Below are positions 25,068-34,399 of a stretch of 64,000 bases of DNA, one piece after another. Source of the DNA: an uncultured Aquimarina sp. (GTDB lineage Bacteria; Bacteroidota; Bacteroidia; Flavobacteriales; Flavobacteriaceae); NCBI GenBank assembly GCA_947501475.1, contig CANMWA010000001.1, positions 124,001 through 188,000 on the forward strand, given 5' to 3'. Positions within the stretch are counted from its first letter, which is position 1, and each line of letters starts with the position of its first letter. The notes beneath the pieces are model-generated. The model did not search any database and was not told the DNA's origin. It saw only the letters and a program-made list of their open reading frames with translations. The translations under genes and the position numbers were made by a program.

Positions 25068-25103
25068 GCAAGTATACAACATGATAGTTTCATTTTTTGA
25101 AAC
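25068..25103 (-). promoter_or_regulatory. Shared 36-bp upstream module, copy 1
   Basis: 31 of 36 bases match 19963-19998. On the minus strand it holds the inverted repeat GTTTCA-AAAAA-TGAAAC (25087-25103 in plus coordinates) and then TATACTTG, close to TAnnTTTG, located 33 bp upstream of the TonB receptor start. It probably contains the promoter and an operator. Confidence 0.6.
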
Positions 25104-25152
25104 TTAAAAAATTAATCTTTGCAGTTGATTACTAATTAAAACATCTACACAT

Positions 25153-26202
25153 ATGATTTTAAAACATATCCTTTGTCTTACCATTTTATGGTTTCATGTA
25201 TCTCTTTTGTCTCAAGAAAAAAAAGAATACAACATCAATACAATAGCATTTTACAATCTTGAAAATCTTTTTGATCCGGCAGATGACCCATTAACATTTG
25301 ATGATGATAGAACCCCTAATGGAAAAGATCGCTGGACTCAGGAAATCTATGAAAAGAAGCTAAAAAATATGGCCAGGGTAATTTCAGAAATCGGATTTGA
25401 CCTCACCAAAAACGCTCCTGCAATTATTGGTGTTGCCGAAATAGAAAACAGAAAAGTACTAGACGACTTGGTCAATGATCCCTTACTACTATCAAAAGAG
25501 TATGGTGTTGTTCATTTTGATTCTCCTGATCGAAGAGGTATCGATGTAGCTTTACTTTATCAAAAGGCACTATTTAAACCAAAAAACACAAAACCTTATG
25601 AATTGGTGATGTATGACAATCAAACAAACAAGAGGGTTTACACAAGAGATCAGCTAGTAGTAAGTGGGTATCTAGATGGTGATCTAATGCATTTTATTGT
25701 AAATCATTGGCCATCGAGACGTGGTGGAGCATCGAGAAGCAGTTATAAAAGAAAAAAGGCCGCCCAACTTAATACAAAAATTATCGATTCTCTTTTTGCG
25801 ATGAATCCGTATGCAAAAATAATCACCATGGGTGACTTTAATGATGATCCCAATAGCCCAAGTGTAAAAAAAATATTAGACGCAAAATCAAGTAAAAAAG
25901 ATGTGGGGCTGAAAGGTTTTTATAACCCATTTGCTAAATTATTAAAAAAAGGGGCAGGCTCTTTGGCATGGGCCGATAGTTGGAATCTATTTGATCAAAT
26001 TATTATATCCCAATCATGGTTAAAAAACGAATACACATCATATCGTTTTTATAAAGCTGGTGTGTGTAATAAAAAGTATCTAACCACATCACAAGGCAAG
26101 TATAAAGGGTATCCTTTTCGCAGTTTTGCTAATGGTGCATATACAGAGGGGTATAGTGATCATTACCCCGTGTATATGTATATCATCAAACAAAAAAGGT
26201 GA
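25153..26202 (+). CDS. Exported endonuclease/exonuclease/phosphatase family protein
   Basis: The 349-aa product starts with a signal peptide (ILCLTILWFHVSLLSQ) and continues as a full EEP domain: FYNLENLFDPADDP, GVAEIEN, SPDRRGIDVALLY, NHWPSRRGG, TMGDFNDDP, SWNLFDQII and GYSDHYPVY. It is a close paralog of the cytosolic protein at 12702, differing mainly by the signal peptide. A periplasmic or surface DNase/phosphodiesterase role is likely. It is divergent from the TonB receptor, and its stop codon lies inside the stem of a strong terminator. Confidence 0.9.
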   Translation: MILKHILCLTILWFHVSLLSQEKKEYNINTIAFYNLENLFDPADDPLTFDDDRTPNGKDRWTQEIYEKKLKNMARVISEIGFDLTKNAPAIIGVAEIENRKVLDDLVNDPLLLSKEYGVVHFDSPDRRGIDVALLYQKALFKPKNTKPYELVMYDNQTNKRVYTRDQLVVSGYLDGDLMHFIVNHWPSRRGGASRSSYKRKKAAQLNTKIIDSLFAMNPYAKIITMGDFNDDPNSPSVKKILDAKSSKKDVGLKGFYNPFAKLLKKGAGSLAWADSWNLFDQIIISQSWLKNEYTSYRFYKAGVCNKKYLTTSQGKYKGYPFRSFANGAYTEGYSDHYPVYMYIIKQKR

Positions 26203-26223
26203 CCATTTTGGTCACCTTTTTTT
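26192..26223 (+). terminator. Terminator overlapping the exported nuclease stop codon
   Basis: AAAAAAGGTGACC (26192-26204) and GGTCACCTTTTTT (26210-26222) form a perfect stem with loop ATTTT. The TGA stop at 26200-26202 lies within the left arm. Confidence 0.92.
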
Positions 26224-26241
26224 AATTATTTTATGTGTGTT

Positions 26242-26463
26242 TTATCCTCCAAAACCAACACATGCCTCTTCTCTGCTATTGTACAATAAGTCATAGCTAG
26301 ATCCTAGATCTTGTTCACCTATAAAACCATTACCATTATCACCTTTGGTAATTGTTATACCATTACAGTCAAAGCTATTTGGTGTTCCACCATCATCATC
26401 GCTTCCACAAGCAGTAAATCCAAGAGCTAGGCCTAATACAGCCACATACATAAGTTTTTTCAT
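26242..26463 (-). CDS. Small lipoprotein, hypothetical
   Basis: The 73-aa product has the signal and lipobox FTAC followed by GSDDDGG, a common outer-membrane export signal for Bacteroidota lipoproteins. The mature part has two further cysteines (FDCNG, EEACVG) that could form a disulfide. No family is recognised. A well-formed promoter lies upstream. Confidence 0.65.
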   Translation of the reverse strand: MKKLMYVAVLGLALGFTACGSDDDGGTPNSFDCNGITITKGDNGNGFIGEQDLGSSYDLLYNSREEACVGFGG

Positions 26464-26497
26464 AATTGGGGGTTTAAGTTTTATGTTTTAACAGTGG

Positions 26498-26528
26498 CAA
26501 ATATAAAACAAAAAACTAGATTTAACAA
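26498..26528 (-). promoter_or_regulatory. Promoter of the small lipoprotein gene at 26463
   Basis: On the minus strand TTG (26526-26528), a 20-bp spacer and TATATTTG (26498-26505) match the Bacteroidota consensus. The leader would be about 28 nt. Confidence 0.65.
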
Positions 26529-26580
26529 TAAATTATGTTAAAAAACATCATTACGCCGACAATAATTGTTTTTTATCGAT

Positions 26581-28416
26581 TTATTTTAGACCCTCCACAT
26601 CTATAGGCTTACCGATATAGGCCAAAAAACTATCCTCTTTTACTTGCTCTATTTCTCTGCTAAAAGAAGAAATGATCTTAATGTTTTTGTCTGAGCTTTT
26701 AATAAATAGCGGAATAATCTGATTGTCATTATTAGTAATATCGATAAGATTCTTATAGTGTTTATTATCCTTAATTTTGATCTCTTGTATCCCTGGATAT
26801 TTTTCGGCCAACTCGATTAGCTTATAATAATCATCGGTATGAGAAAAGAGCCCCTCTTGCGGGTTGTTTTTGGGGTCTTTCATTTCTTCAGAAGTAATGA
26901 GCCTAAAAGAACCGTTCTCGCCAAATTGATTTTTAAACTTATTGATTGCATACTTATTGATATCACTATTGCCAGTAAGTGCCATAAGATATCCTACATC
27001 ATTAAGTTCGATATTATCGGTAAGTTGATCCCCATATATGTTTGCTTCTATGGCCTCTAACCCCAGATCTTTGGCTTTGTTAATATTGTCTCTATTACTA
27101 TCTACTAACACCACGTGCTGATTATTCTCTTTGATATATAATGCGATAAGTCTAGACACTTTAGAGGCCCCAATAATCAAAATTCCTTCAGATTTTTTTA
27201 GAAACACCCCTACTATTTTGGCAAAATATCGTGCGGTAGTTGCATTAAGCAAAACGGTACCCAACACAATCATAAATACCAGTGGTGTAATATATTCTGC
27301 TCCTGGTACCCCTTCTTTATATAGTTTTAATCCAAACAACGAAGCAATCCCCGCCGCAACAATCCCTCTGGGACCCACCCAGCTAATAAAAAGTTTTTCG
27401 TTGGTTTTAAGTCCTGATCTTGAGGCACTAAGAAAAACCCCAATAGGCCTCACCAAGAAAACAACAACAGCAAATAATAAGGCCGCCTGCCAATTAAATA
27501 TTAGTTTTAAATCATCAAGATTTATATTGGCCGCCAGTAAAATAAATAATATAGAAATTAAAAGCACACTTAACGATTCTTTGAAATAAAGAATCTCATT
27601 TAGATTCGGTAGGTTAATATTACCTAATACCATACCCATAATCACTACCGACAATAACCCTGATTCGTGTGCAAAAACATCAGACAGTACAAAAACGCCA
27701 AGCACAGTAGCCAGAGTAACAACATTAAGCAGATAATGAGGTATAATCTTTCTTTTGATTGTAAAAGCCAATGCGTGCGCAAAGGTAAAACCAAAAGTAA
27801 AACCAAAGAGTACAATCTTTGCAAATTCGATCAAGGCTGTAAAGGTAAATGCCTGACCTTCGCCAACGCTTATAAACTCAAAAACCAAAACCGCCATCAA
27901 AGCACCAATGGGGTCGATTAAAATCCCTTCCCATTTTAATACTGCCGAGACATCTTTTTTAAGTGGTATATTTCTTAAAATAGGTGTAATTACTGTAGGT
28001 CCTGTAACAATAATCAATGATGAAAATAAGAAAGAAATAGGCCAGCTTAAATTAAAAATATAATGAGCAGCCAATCCTGCACCAAAAAAAGTAACAACAA
28101 CCGCTACCGTAATTAATTTAATAATCACCGGTCCTACATTAAGAATTTCGCTTCTTCTTAACGTTAAGCCTCCTTCAAAAAGAATAATACTAATGGCTAA
28201 AGACACAAAATAAAACAAACTTTCACCAGGAAATAATCCTTCATATCCGTTCCAGATAGGTTGTATCAATTTGGTGCCATCGCTTGTAAACAAAGTGGCG
28301 ATAGGGCCTACTAAAAGACCTATTAATATTAAAGGTAAAATTGCTGGAATCTTAAATTTCCATGCGACCCATTGCGCTAAGATTCCTAATATGATTATTC
28401 CTGCTAGTTCTATCAT
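26581..28416 (-). CDS. Cation:proton antiporter with C-terminal RCK (TrkA-N) domain
   Basis: The 611-aa membrane protein has about 12 transmembrane helices over residues 1-395 (antiporter core with SLIIVTGPTVITPIL and WVGPRGIVAAGIAS) and then a Rossmann-type RCK domain from about 410 (ILIIGASKVSRLIALYIKE, VVLVDSNRDN). It is of the CPA1/NhaP type with regulatory NAD-binding domain. It likely exchanges Na+ or K+ for H+ across the inner membrane; the ion is not readable. It is divergent from the USP-SulP pair. Confidence 0.92.
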   Translation of the reverse strand: MIELAGIIILGILAQWVAWKFKIPAILPLILIGLLVGPIATLFTSDGTKLIQPIWNGYEGLFPGESLFYFVSLAISIILFEGGLTLRRSEILNVGPVIIKLITVAVVVTFFGAGLAAHYIFNLSWPISFLFSSLIIVTGPTVITPILRNIPLKKDVSAVLKWEGILIDPIGALMAVLVFEFISVGEGQAFTFTALIEFAKIVLFGFTFGFTFAHALAFTIKRKIIPHYLLNVVTLATVLGVFVLSDVFAHESGLLSVVIMGMVLGNINLPNLNEILYFKESLSVLLISILFILLAANINLDDLKLIFNWQAALLFAVVVFLVRPIGVFLSASRSGLKTNEKLFISWVGPRGIVAAGIASLFGLKLYKEGVPGAEYITPLVFMIVLGTVLLNATTARYFAKIVGVFLKKSEGILIIGASKVSRLIALYIKENNQHVVLVDSNRDNINKAKDLGLEAIEANIYGDQLTDNIELNDVGYLMALTGNSDINKYAINKFKNQFGENGSFRLITSEEMKDPKNNPQEGLFSHTDDYYKLIELAEKYPGIQEIKIKDNKHYKNLIDITNNDNQIIPLFIKSSDKNIKIISSFSREIEQVKEDSFLAYIGKPIDVEGLK

Positions 28417-28619
28417 CCGTTTCGTTGGTTTTGATATAAGAAAGATCGTAATTTTTTCGAATATAGTCGAAATAAGGATATTTTTCTTGTATATACCTGT
28501 TTGCTGTATCTCTTTTTTTTGAAAAACTTACTTTTTGTGCTTCGATTTGCTTAAATGTTGGCTTATCTCAAAAATTAAGATTATATTCTGCCCCTTAAAG
28601 TCACAAGAAAATAAAGGTC

Positions 28620-29477
28620 TTGAACGAATTATACGATCGTAAATTTAATACCATCCTTATCGGAATTGCGTTTTCTCCTAACCTGAAAAACAATATTTTC
28701 GAAGCCATGCGAATGGTAGATTTTTTTGATTCTAAAATGGTCATTGTTCACGTAGGTGAAAAAACAAAGGACAAAGAAAAAACCATTAAAAAATTGATTT
28801 CAGGATTTTCTGATGATGAAGAAAAAGTATCTGTGATCTGGAAACAAGGAGATCCCGTTGAGGTAATTATTGACACTGCCCGAGACCAAAATGCAGACCT
28901 CATCATGCTTGGAGCAATTCCTAGAGAAAACCTTCTGAAATTTTATATTGGCTCTATCGCCAGAAAAATTACCCGTAATGCACACTGCTCTGTATTGCTA
29001 CTTATCAAACCGTCTGAAGATTTAAGACCTTGCAATCACATTGTAGTAAATGGCCTTAAAGACGAAAAAACCAAACAAACGATCCTTGATTCGTTTGAGG
29101 TGGCACAAAACCTTGGTGCACAAAAATTAACTGTTGTAGAAGAAATTTCTCATCAAGAAGTAAAAATTGTCGTTGAAGACGATCAATCGCTATTAAAAGA
29201 TACGTTAATCAAAGAACAATTAGCTAAAAAAGAAGATCTTAGAGTGCAACATATTTTAAATGATGTGTCTGAAGATCTTAAAACTGGGATTTTAATCAAA
29301 ACACAATCTATTTTCGGGAAAAGAGGATATTCTATTGGCCATTATGCAAAAGTGGTAGCGGCAGATCTGCTTATTATGAATGCTCCAGAGCGGACTACGT
29401 TTTTAGATCGTATTTTTCCTCACGATATAGAATATATATTATCAGAATTACCCACCGATGTTTTAATTATGCGCTAA
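28620..29477 (+). CDS. Universal stress protein, tandem UspA-type domains
   Basis: The 285-aa protein has one clear N-terminal UspA domain (FNTILIGIAFSP, ADLIMLGAIPRENLLKFYIGSIARKITRNAHCSVLLL) and a second, more diverged copy (about 140-285, ending TDVLIMR). The start appears to be TTG at 28620: an in-frame stop lies 24 bp upstream and the next ATG would delete the first beta strand. The stop codon directly abuts the ATG of the SulP transporter gene, so the two should be translated together. Confidence 0.88.
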   Translation: MNELYDRKFNTILIGIAFSPNLKNNIFEAMRMVDFFDSKMVIVHVGEKTKDKEKTIKKLISGFSDDEEKVSVIWKQGDPVEVIIDTARDQNADLIMLGAIPRENLLKFYIGSIARKITRNAHCSVLLLIKPSEDLRPCNHIVVNGLKDEKTKQTILDSFEVAQNLGAQKLTVVEEISHQEVKIVVEDDQSLLKDTLIKEQLAKKEDLRVQHILNDVSEDLKTGILIKTQSIFGKRGYSIGHYAKVVAADLLIMNAPERTTFLDRIFPHDIEYILSELPTDVLIMR

Positions 29478-31736
29478 ATGAAAGAGGGAAAAAATAATAC
29501 ATCGATGTTCATATCTCAATTGCCCAAAAATATTTTTTCGGGTTTTGTGGTTTCTTTGATTGCATTGCCATTAGGGTTAGGATTAGCCTTGGCGTCTGAG
29601 GCACCTCCTATATCTGGAGTAATTGCCGCAATTGTTGGAGGTATTATTGCCTCGATCGTTGGTGGTTCTAATGTAACAATAACCGGGCCCGGTAATGGGT
29701 TAGTAGTCGTTTTATTAGGCGCGATAACAACATTGGCTAATGGTGATTTATATCAAGGATATATATATACCCTTGCAGCGATTATATGTTCGGGTGGTCT
29801 TATGATTATTATTGGGCAATTGCGCCTAGGTATTCTTAGTGATTTTTTTCCTTCTTCGGCCATTCAAGGAATGCTAGCAGCAATAGGAATAAGTATTTTG
29901 GCAAAACAATTTCATGTAATGCTTGCCAATATTTCTGCAAAAGGAGATACTGTTTCGTTATTAACTAGTATTCCAAAAAGTATACTGGCTTTATCAAAAC
30001 CAGAGTACCATCATTTAATTGTTGCGGCAATTGTTGGTGTTTTAAGTTTGTGTATTATGCTTTTCTATGGTAAAATACGAAATAAGTATTTTCAATTGGT
30101 CCCTGCACCTATGTGGATTGTTCTTATTGCAATTGGTTTAAGCTATTACTACGAATTTTTATCAACAGAACCCTACCCTATAAGTAAAGAGCTTTTGGTT
30201 GAAATGCCAGATAGTGTGTTTTCAAAATTTCCTTCTCCAGATTTTTCATTGATTTTTAATGCAAAATTTATAGGGGTTGTATTTGCAATAACCCTGATTT
30301 CTAGTATAGAGTCTTTACTTAGTATAAAAGCGGTTGATAAGCTAGACCCTATTAAAAGAAGATCTAATGTTAATAAGGATCTTACGGCCTTAGGTATCGC
30401 TTCTATTGCCAGTGGTTTTTTGGGCGGTCTTAATGTAGTTACTGTAATCGCCAGAAGTTCTGTAAATGTTAATAATGGTGGTATAAACAGGTCTTCAAAC
30501 TTTTTCCATTCGGTTTTTCTACTTTTATTTGTTGTTCTCTTTCAGGATCAATTAAGAAGAATCCCTCTTACAGCATTAGCGGCAATTTTGGTATATACAG
30601 GATATCGATTGGCAGCACCAAAAAACCTTAAAGATGTAGCAAAAATAGGAAAAGAACAGCTTATTATCTTCTCTGCTACCGTAATCGCTACTATCACAAC
30701 CAACCTTATTACCGGAATATTAATCGGGATCCTAACCACTGTGATTATTCACTTTATACTTAATAAAAGCATTATGTTTTTTGTTAGAAACCTTTTTAAG
30801 CCCAATGTGCTTATGTTTAAAGAGGAAGTTAGTGGAAATTATTTTGTGAGTGTAAAAAACTTTTCGAGCTTTTTGAATTATTTTCGTTTAAAAAGAAGAT
30901 TAGATACCATCCCCGAAAATCACGATGCTATTATAGATTTTTCGCTTTGTGATTTTGTAGACTATACGGTACAAGAAAGCTTGTTGGGTTATCAAGAAAC
31001 CTTTAAGCGAAAAGGTGGTTCTTTTGAAATTACCGGGCTTGATATTCATGGGGCTTCATCAGAACACCCATTGGCGATACGCAGTTTGATTCCTTTTTCT
31101 AAAAAACCAAAATCAGCACCAAACCTAACCAAAAGACAAGGTGATTTACAACTTATTGCTAATGATTTTTTGTGGCAATATGATTCAAAAAAAGACAATG
31201 ATACGGCCAACCTATATAATTTTGTTTTTTTTAAAATAAAAAAGATCAACTATATCAACAACACCATTTCTGACCCTAGGGATATCTTCAAAATTTCGGA
31301 TATAGAGTTTTCTGAAGGAGAATTTATAGCCAGAACATTAGTCAGAACAACTGTCTTAACCATAAAGTTGAAAAAAGAAATTCCTAAATTTACACTAGAC
31401 AAAGAAGGGTTGATTGAATTTGTATACAAGTTTGCTGGTTTTAAAGATGTTACAATCCAAGGACATCCTGATTTCTCTAAAAGGTTTTTCTTGTTAGGAG
31501 AACATTCAGAAAAAATCAGAGCGTTTTTTACCGATGAATTGGTGCTGTTTTTTGAAAGCAATCCCTATTATCATATAGAATCTAATGGTCATTCTTTATT
31601 GTTAATGCGTAAAGAACGTCTGGCGAGTATAAAAGAAATAAAGGCCTTATTGGATTACGGAACTCGTTTAGAAAAAGTTATATCTAATACACAATATGAA
31701 GAATTATTGTTAAAAAGTCCAAAAAACAAATCTTGA
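29478..31736 (+). CDS. SulP family anion transporter with STAS and extra C-terminal domain
   Basis: The 752-aa protein has the SulP core (about 12 helices, residues 15-430; VVSLIALPLGLGLALASEAPP, GGIIASIVGGSNVTITGPGNG). An STAS-like domain follows at about 440-545 (AIIDFSLCDFVDYTVQESL). A further ~200-residue soluble part (545-752) has no match I recognise; its FSKRFFLLGEHSEKIRAFF region recalls DUF3137-like domains. The transported anion could be bicarbonate or sulfate. Zero-gap coupling to the universal stress protein suggests joint regulation. Confidence 0.88.
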   Translation: MKEGKNNTSMFISQLPKNIFSGFVVSLIALPLGLGLALASEAPPISGVIAAIVGGIIASIVGGSNVTITGPGNGLVVVLLGAITTLANGDLYQGYIYTLAAIICSGGLMIIIGQLRLGILSDFFPSSAIQGMLAAIGISILAKQFHVMLANISAKGDTVSLLTSIPKSILALSKPEYHHLIVAAIVGVLSLCIMLFYGKIRNKYFQLVPAPMWIVLIAIGLSYYYEFLSTEPYPISKELLVEMPDSVFSKFPSPDFSLIFNAKFIGVVFAITLISSIESLLSIKAVDKLDPIKRRSNVNKDLTALGIASIASGFLGGLNVVTVIARSSVNVNNGGINRSSNFFHSVFLLLFVVLFQDQLRRIPLTALAAILVYTGYRLAAPKNLKDVAKIGKEQLIIFSATVIATITTNLITGILIGILTTVIIHFILNKSIMFFVRNLFKPNVLMFKEEVSGNYFVSVKNFSSFLNYFRLKRRLDTIPENHDAIIDFSLCDFVDYTVQESLLGYQETFKRKGGSFEITGLDIHGASSEHPLAIRSLIPFSKKPKSAPNLTKRQGDLQLIANDFLWQYDSKKDNDTANLYNFVFFKIKKINYINNTISDPRDIFKISDIEFSEGEFIARTLVRTTVLTIKLKKEIPKFTLDKEGLIEFVYKFAGFKDVTIQGHPDFSKRFFLLGEHSEKIRAFFTDELVLFFESNPYYHIESNGHSLLLMRKERLASIKEIKALLDYGTRLEKVISNTQYEELLLKSPKNKS

Positions 31737-31840
31737 TCCTTGTCATTTTTTCTATTTTGCAAAGATTTTTAATTTTTTATAAAATAGGTCATAATAGGCT
31801 AGTGAATATCTAACCTATGTAAAGAAGCAATATTAAATCG

Positions 31841-32701
31841 ATGAATTTATATCCTATAAAAGCAGGAAATTTTAAACTAGATGGCGGCGCAATGTTTGGA
31901 GTCGTTCCAAAAGTGCTGTGGAACAAAACTAACCCTGCCGACGAAAAAAACCTCATCGATATTGCGGCAAGGTGTTTGCTTATAGAAAATGGCGATAGAC
32001 TTATTCTTATCGATTCGGGAATGGGCACTAAACAATCTGAAAAGTTTTTTGGCTACTACTCCCCATGGGGAGATGATACCCTGGATGCTTCCTTAAAAAG
32101 AAATGGGTTTCATAGAGATGATATTACCGATGTATTCGTTACTCACCTTCATTTTGATCATTGTGGTGGTGTTGTACAATGGAATAGCGCCAAAACCGGC
32201 TATGAATTAGCGTTCAAAAATGCAAAAATTTGGAGCAATGATGAACATTGGCAATGGGCCGTAAATCCAAATGCTAGAGAAAAAGCTTCATTTCTTAAAG
32301 AAAACATTTTACCTATTCAAGAAAGTGGTCACTTACACTTTGTTTCTCGAACAGAAAATACATTTCAAAAAAACACAGAATTAGGATTTGGCGTATTATT
32401 TGTAGATGGTCATACAGAAAAGCAAATGATACCACATATACAACACAAAGAAAAAACAATAGTTTTTATGGCAGATCTTCTGCCTACAGCCGGACATATA
32501 CCCTTGCCTTATGTGATGGGTTATGACACTAGGCCGTTGTTAACTTTAGACGAAAAAAAACGGTTCCTGGATAATGCAGCCTCGCAAGGCTGGTATTTAT
32601 TTCTAGAACATGATGCTCATAACGAAATAATAACCCTAAAACATACAGAAAAAGGCGTACGCCTTGATGAAGTTTTTACTTGCAACGAAATATTTAATTA
32701 A
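31841..32701 (+). CDS. MBL-fold metallo-hydrolase
   Basis: The 286-aa cytosolic protein has the metallo-beta-lactamase motif VTHLHFDHCGG (residues ~105-115), a later metal-ligand region LFVDGHTEKQMIP and a final FLEHDAHNEI with the last His. The layout is like the lactonase/quorum-quenching branch, but these motifs are shared by many hydrolases and the substrate is open. The S8 protease gene begins 11 bp after its stop, so they may be co-transcribed. Confidence 0.9.
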   Translation: MNLYPIKAGNFKLDGGAMFGVVPKVLWNKTNPADEKNLIDIAARCLLIENGDRLILIDSGMGTKQSEKFFGYYSPWGDDTLDASLKRNGFHRDDITDVFVTHLHFDHCGGVVQWNSAKTGYELAFKNAKIWSNDEHWQWAVNPNAREKASFLKENILPIQESGHLHFVSRTENTFQKNTELGFGVLFVDGHTEKQMIPHIQHKEKTIVFMADLLPTAGHIPLPYVMGYDTRPLLTLDEKKRFLDNAASQGWYLFLEHDAHNEIITLKHTEKGVRLDEVFTCNEIFN

Positions 32702-32712
32702 AAAAACAAAAA

Positions 32713-34389
32713 ATGATTTTCTCATCAAATAAAATACTGATTACAATTACATCGTCAATCTTTTTGGCAAGCTGTGGCGCTCCAGCAATTGTTTCTACTC
32801 CTATAAAAAATATTGATACAATCCCACTCAAAAACATAGACCTAACCGATACACAACTCAAAAACTGGAAGGCGTATGATTTGGTTTCTGATACCATACC
32901 AGGAATGAGTGTTAATAAAGCCTATACCGAACTGATCAAAAACAAAAAGGGGCAAACAGTTATTGTCGGAGTTATTGATAGCGGTGTAGATATTGAGCAT
33001 GAAGATCTAGATGGAGTGATCTGGACCAATGCTAAAGAAATAAAAGGAAATGGCAAAGATGATGATAACAATGGATATGTTGATGACATCCATGGGTGGA
33101 ATTTTTTAGGAGATTCTGAAGAAGAAAACCTTGAGTTTGTGAGAATCATCAAAAAATTAAAGCCGAAATATGCCGGCAAAACCCTAGCATCTGTTGCAGA
33201 AGGCGATCGAGATGAATATCAAAATTATATCGAGGCTAAGGCAGAGTTTGAAAAAGAATATCAAGAAAATGCAGGGCAAAAAATGCAATATGAGCAAATT
33301 GCACAACAATCAGAAATCTCACATAAAGCAGTTTCAGAAGTACTAGGCAAAGAAGACTATACAAATCAAGAACTCTTACAAATGGAAGCTAAAACTCCAG
33401 AGATGCAGCAACATGTTGCCTTTTTATCGCAAATGTTTGGTTTTATGGACACAGGAGACACGGTGCCCGACTTTATAAAAGGCGTAAAAGAAGGTGTTGA
33501 GCATTTTACCGAGCAATTAAACTATAATTTAAATCTCGAATTCGATGGTAGAACAGCTGTTGGAGATAATGTAGATGATATTACGGATGTTAAATACGGT
33601 AACAACAAGGTAATGGGGCCTGATCCAAAAAAGAAAGGCATAAAACACGGTACTCATGTTGCGGGTATTATTGCGGCAGAGAGAAATAATGGAAAAGGGA
33701 TGGATGGCGTTGCCAAAAATGTAAAAATCATGGCTATAAGAGCCGTACCAAATGGAGATGAGTACGATAAAGACATTGCTCTGGCTATACGATATGCAGT
33801 TGATAATGGTGCAAAAGTAATTAACACTAGTTTTGGTAAATATTTTAGTACCCACCCAGAGTGGGTTAGAGAAGCTATTAAATATGCAGCATCAAAAGAT
33901 GTGCTTATTGTAAATGCAGCCGGAAACGAAAGTGAAGATCTTGACCAAAAAGCAGTATATCCTAATGATCAAATTGATAATACTACCGAGGTGGCTAATA
34001 ATTTTATAACTATAGGGGCGCTAAATTATGTATATGGAGCTAATCTGGTTGCTGATTTTTCAAATTATGGAAAAAGTAATGTTGATGCTTTTGCTCCCGG
34101 AGTAAAAATATGGTCAACAACTCCTAATAATTCGTATGAGTATTTACAAGGAACTTCGATGGCGGCTCCAGCAGCAGCTGGCGTAGCTGCTTTGATTAGA
34201 TCTTATTACCCAAAATTAAAAGCTTCTCAAGTAAAACAAATACTAATGGATAGTGGGCTCAGTACCAAAACCACTGTAAACATAGCTGGTGATAGCCCTA
34301 AAATAACAAGTTTTTCTGAGGTGTCAAAATCAGGTAAAATGGTGAACTTATACAATGCCCTCATTATGGCAGATAAGTTGTCTAAATAA
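32713..34389 (+). CDS. Subtilisin-like S8 serine protease, lipoprotein
   Basis: The 558-aa product has a lipoprotein signal (SIFLASC) and a peptidase S8 domain with the triad D89 (VIDSGVD), H315 (HGTHVAGI) and S482 (GTSMAAPAAAG). An insertion of more than 150 residues separates the Asp and His motifs; it is Glu/Gln-rich and helical. No propeptide or T9SS domain is seen. It is likely an envelope-anchored protease. The following M1 peptidase gene starts 11 bp downstream, so the two probably form an operon. Confidence 0.92.
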   Translation: MIFSSNKILITITSSIFLASCGAPAIVSTPIKNIDTIPLKNIDLTDTQLKNWKAYDLVSDTIPGMSVNKAYTELIKNKKGQTVIVGVIDSGVDIEHEDLDGVIWTNAKEIKGNGKDDDNNGYVDDIHGWNFLGDSEEENLEFVRIIKKLKPKYAGKTLASVAEGDRDEYQNYIEAKAEFEKEYQENAGQKMQYEQIAQQSEISHKAVSEVLGKEDYTNQELLQMEAKTPEMQQHVAFLSQMFGFMDTGDTVPDFIKGVKEGVEHFTEQLNYNLNLEFDGRTAVGDNVDDITDVKYGNNKVMGPDPKKKGIKHGTHVAGIIAAERNNGKGMDGVAKNVKIMAIRAVPNGDEYDKDIALAIRYAVDNGAKVINTSFGKYFSTHPEWVREAIKYAASKDVLIVNAAGNESEDLDQKAVYPNDQIDNTTEVANNFITIGALNYVYGANLVADFSNYGKSNVDAFAPGVKIWSTTPNNSYEYLQGTSMAAPAAAGVAALIRSYYPKLKASQVKQILMDSGLSTKTTVNIAGDSPKITSFSEVSKSGKMVNLYNALIMADKLSK

Positions 34390-34399
34390 TTTATGTATT

